Of a stretch of 33,031 nt of DNA, positions 32,172-33,031 are shown one piece after another. The stretch comes from CAZFQD01 sp964520885. GTDB taxonomy: Bacteria > Bacillota > Clostridia > Oscillospirales > SIG519. The notes under the pieces are model-generated. The model had not been told where the DNA came from. It searched no databases and was given only the letters and a program-made list of their open reading frames with translations. The stretch is taken from NCBI GenBank assembly GCA_964520885.1, contig CAZFQD010000008.1, forward strand, positions 1 to 33,031, written 5' to 3'. The stretch's first letter is position 1, and the number at the start of each line of letters is the position of its first letter. A program made the translations under genes and the position numbers.

Positions 32172-32639
32172 ATGCTAAAGGATAACTTTCAAACAGTTGC
32201 TAAAAATAAAAAAGCTTATCACGATTACTTTGTTGAAGACAGCTACGAAGCAGGAATTGAGCTTTTTGGCACTGAGGTAAAGTCTATTCGTCAAGGCAAA
32301 GTCAATTTGAAAGAAGGCTATTGCTATATCGAAAAGGGTGAACTTGTTGTTAAAGGTATGCATATTAGCCCTTATGAAAAGGGAAATATATTTAATAAGG
32401 ACCCTTTAAGAATCCGCAAATTGCTTATGCACAAAAAGGAAATAATGCGACTTTTGGGCTATGTAAAGCAAGATGGTTATTCTTTGGTGCCTTTATCACT
32501 TTATTTTAAAGGTTCAAAGGTTAAACTACAAGTTGGTCTTTGCAAGGGTAAAAAATTACACGACAAAAGAGAAACTGATGCAAGAAAATCCGCCAAACGC
32601 GAAATTGACAGAACATTAAAAGAAAGAAACAACTTCTAA
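32172..32639 (+). CDS. smpB: SsrA-binding protein SmpB
   Basis: The 155-residue protein matches SmpB throughout: NKKAYHDYFVEDSYEAGIELFGTEVKSIR is represented by AGIELFGTEVKSIRQGK and LKEGYCYIEKGE, and the basic tail ends KSAKREIDRTLKER. SmpB binds tmRNA and delivers it to stalled ribosomes. GGAGG precedes the ATG. The tmRNA gene begins 44 bases after its stop. The last codons and TAA already form the first unit of a heptad array that fills this gap. Confidence 0.97.
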   Translation: MLKDNFQTVAKNKKAYHDYFVEDSYEAGIELFGTEVKSIRQGKVNLKEGYCYIEKGELVVKGMHISPYEKGNIFNKDPLRIRKLLMHKKEIMRLLGYVKQDGYSLVPLSLYFKGSKVKLQVGLCKGKKLHDKRETDARKSAKREIDRTLKERNNF

Positions 32640-32681
32640 CTTCTAACCTCTAACCTCTAACCTCTAACCTCTAACTTCTAA
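32634..32681. repeat. Heptanucleotide tandem repeat (CTCTAAC/TTCTAAC) between smpB and ssrA
   Basis: Seven units in register: two TTCTAAC, four CTCTAAC and a final TTCTAA. The first unit contains the smpB stop codon and the last ends two bases before the tmRNA 5' end. The unit is the same as at 23654-23679. Confidence 0.88.
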
Positions 32682-32683
32682 AT

Positions 32684-33031
32684 GGGGGCGTAACGGCTTC
32701 GACGGGGATTTTGAAACATTGTAAGCGGGTAGTGTTGCGAAACCACTTAAAAAATCGCAAAAATTAGTTTAAACGCTAACAAAAATTTAGCTTACGCTGC
32801 GTAATTAACGCAGTCGTCTATTTAAGAAGTACTGCGGTCTTAAAATAGGCGTCATTTAGCAGTCAACGCACTTTATTAAGCTTTGCGTAAAGTTGTGTAT
32901 TATGAAGCTACTGAAAGTATAAGCCTGTTGTTCGGCGCATACCAGAGGGAATGTTAAATAAACAACTACACCCGTAGAAAACATTTTGAATGAGTTTTCG
33001 GACAGGGGTTCAACTCCCCTCGCCTCCACCA
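32684..33031 (+). ncRNA. ssrA: tmRNA (transfer-messenger RNA), complete
   Basis: The 5' end GGGGGCG pairs over seven bases with CGCCTCC near the 3' end, followed by A and an encoded CCA (33029-33031), forming the tRNA-like acceptor stem. The 5' region CGTAACGGCTTCGACGGGG and the T-arm GGGTTCAACTCCCC are typical. The tag frame reads ANKNLAYAA from GCT at 32775 to the TAA at 32802-32804, ending in the degradation-type AA. With SmpB it rescues stalled ribosomes and tags their products. The gene ends exactly at the window edge, so its terminator is not visible. Confidence 0.95.

Overview
The window looks like a chromosomal segment of a low-GC Firmicute, most likely an uncultured anaerobic member of the Clostridia. 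The reasons are AT-rich DNA with strong GGAGG-type ribosome sites, sigma-A promoters, TTG and GTG starts, the rny-ymdB pair, a GerW/YtfJ-type sporulation protein, a GHL10-amidase wall hydrolase, several tandem M42 peptidases and a smpB-ssrA pair. No rRNA or tRNA gene, CRISPR array, transposase or integrase was seen.

Layout. 1-2000: ygiQ (radical SAM). 2002-7732: an accessory island of three DNA methyltransferase genes. One is a methyltransferase fused to an Mrr-type nuclease domain. It faces a two-gene operon holding a homologous zinc-ribbon methyltransferase and a D12-class adenine methyltransferase. The island lies between two perfect 28-bp direct repeats, the left of which carries the last codons and stop of ygiQ. 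This looks like an insertion at the 3' end of ygiQ. 7836-11322: a lipoprotein, an OmpR-type response regulator that apparently starts at ATT, and its histidine kinase. 11361-12659: plsX and acpP (lipid synthesis). 12659-12848: a cluster of small palindromes. 12959-14358: a nucleotidyltransferase and a MntA-HepT toxin-antitoxin pair. 14426-19611: rnc, murD and three consecutive, overlapping M42 aminopeptidase genes. 19756-21252: a diguanylate cyclase with a GEDEF active site. 21279-25264, minus strand: rny, ymdB, scpB, ytfI, ytfJ. 25553-27717: cupin protein, 3-methyladenine DNA glycosylase, ferritin-like protein, PspC protein and a small unknown. 27974-32093: a large GHL10-amidase and a glucosaminidase. 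32172-33031: smpB and a complete tmRNA gene.

The backbone is mostly housekeeping: lipid and wall synthesis, RNA decay, trans-translation, peptide turnover. Accessory content is the methyltransferase island and the toxin-antitoxin region. Several intergenic gaps hold tandem heptanucleotide repeats with different units (TCTAACC, CTCATTC, GACTACT and looser ones). They usually start at or just after a stop codon.

The best candidate for something undescribed is the methyltransferase island. It encodes three methyltransferases with only one recognisable nuclease domain and no separate specificity subunit, helicase or integrase. This does not match a standard type I, II or III layout that I can name. 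All functions are inferred from motifs read by eye; no database search was run.
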